From an uncultured Clostridia bacterium (GTDB taxonomy: Bacteria; Bacillota; Clostridia; Christensenellales; Aristaeellaceae), in NCBI GenBank assembly GCA_934647145.1, contig CAKUFB010000176.1, positions 1 to 5,963 of the forward strand: DNA of 5,963 nt, given 5' to 3'. The notes under the pieces were generated by a model. That model ran no database searches. It had not been told where the DNA came from and saw only the letters and a program-made list of their open reading frames with translations. The translations under genes were made by a program, and so were the position numbers. Positions 5,684 to 5,963 of this stretch are shown here, piece by piece; the stretch's first letter is position 1, and each line of letters begins with the position of its first letter.

Positions 5684-5963
5684 GTGAGGCCTCGGCGACA
5701 GCAGGCGGAACCGGGCCCTGCCCGGCCTTGGACGCTTTCCATGCGGCTGTCGAGCTCGGCGGCGATGCGGGCGCACTCGAACAGCTCGTTTTCGATTTCG
5801 GGCGTAATGGTCACGTTTTTCTTGTAGCGGATTTTGTGCTCCAGACTGGCCCACCAGTCCATGGAGAGCGTGCGGAACTGCACCTCGACCTTCATCATGC
5901 GCTTCTGGTCGTGCAGGAAGATGGGGATTTCGACGATCAGGTGCAGGCTGCGGTAGCCGTTGG
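5662..5963 (-). CDS. Small alarmone synthetase, GTP pyrophosphokinase of RelQ/YjbM type (C-terminal part, truncated by window edge)
   Basis: The frame enters from the right edge at NGYRSLHLIVEIPIFL (codons from 5961), so the internal ATG at 5898 is not the start. NGYRSLH, VEVQFRT and MDWWASLEHKIRYKK are hallmarks of the RelA/SpoT synthetase domain in small cytosolic enzymes that make (p)ppGpp from ATP and GDP/GTP. The visible part covers the second half of the catalytic domain and the helical C-terminal region (ENELFECARIAAELDSRM). It has no hydrolase, TGS or ACT domain here; full-length small synthetases have only the synthetase domain. After ESVQ (5728-5739) the remaining 21 residues are encoded by repeat units R3 and H2, are rich in Gly, Arg, Ala and Cys, and look unrelated to the family. 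The native C-terminus was probably replaced or extended by a repeat insertion. Confidence 0.85.
   Translation of the reverse strand, partial: NGYRSLHLIVEIPIFLHDQKRMMKVEVQFRTLSMDWWASLEHKIRYKKNVTITPEIENELFECARIAAELDSRMESVQGRAGPGSACCRRGLTNPSAIN
5696..5725. repeat. Third 30-nt unit (R3), inside the synthetase reading frame
   Basis: CGACAGCAGGCGG (5696-5708) followed at +15 by CCGGGC-CCT-GCCCGG (5711-5725). The head differs from R2 at two positions and the offset and hairpin geometry match R1/R2 exactly. It lies 12 nt after H2, mirroring the H1-R1 arrangement, so H+R forms a composite unit present twice. Confidence 0.7.

Noticed and set aside
5789..5804. TTTTCGATTTCGGGCG, 15/16 match to the operator region at 4104-4119
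   Set aside because: It lies inside the RelQ-like coding region (codons for an EIENE stretch) with no second repeat 21 bp away; probably chance.
5426..5854. 142-codon minus-strand frame
   Set aside because: It is out of frame with the RelQ-like gene and crosses repeats; the composition is Arg/Pro/His-rich, as in a shifted frame.

Overview
The window looks like chromosomal DNA from a GC-rich member of the Bacillota (Clostridia-like). This is an inference from strong AGGAGG-type ribosome binding sites, a small RelA/SpoT-type alarmone synthetase, a cupin/AraC regulator beside sugar-metabolism genes, and dispersed intergenic palindromes of a kind I recall from gut Clostridia. No phage, transposase, tRNA, rRNA or CRISPR feature is visible.

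Layout. (1) Positions 1-1341, plus strand: 3' part of a two-domain ABC transporter permease of the iron/spermidine type, closed by an intrinsic terminator. (2) 1555-1953, minus strand: a small, AT-richer TIGR04076-like protein with its own extended -10 promoter, probably a late arrival. (3) 2115-4022, minus strand: a two-gene operon of a sugar-phosphate isomerase/epimerase-like TIM barrel followed by a Gfo/Idh/MocA oxidoreductase, ending in a hairpin that pairs fully only in the minus-strand transcript. (4) 4188-5063, plus strand: a divergent AraC-family regulator. The 165-bp gap between regulator and operon holds a consensus extended -10 for the operon. Next to its weak -35 lies a 13-bp direct repeat with 21-bp period, the classical geometry of an AraC-type activator site. 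The likely circuit is that the regulator senses a sugar-like ligand and switches on the isomerase/oxidoreductase pair.

(5) 5064-5725 is a gene-free stretch packed with structured repeats. It holds two copies (168-170 bp apart) of a ~115-bp unit whose hairpins show compensatory changes, a 107-bp MITE-like inverted repeat, two 35-nt hairpins with nearly the same 11-nt loop but different stems, and three copies of a 13-nt motif each followed at +15 by a 6-bp-stem/3-nt-loop hairpin of different sequence. (6) 5662-5963, minus strand: 3' end of a RelQ/YjbM-like (p)ppGpp synthetase. Its last ~21 codons and stop codon lie inside the repeat cluster, so a repeat appears to have supplied the end of the protein.

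The protein genes belong to known families. The least explained part is the repeat cluster: several hairpin slots keep exact geometry while stem sequence varies freely, with one unit captured into a coding region.
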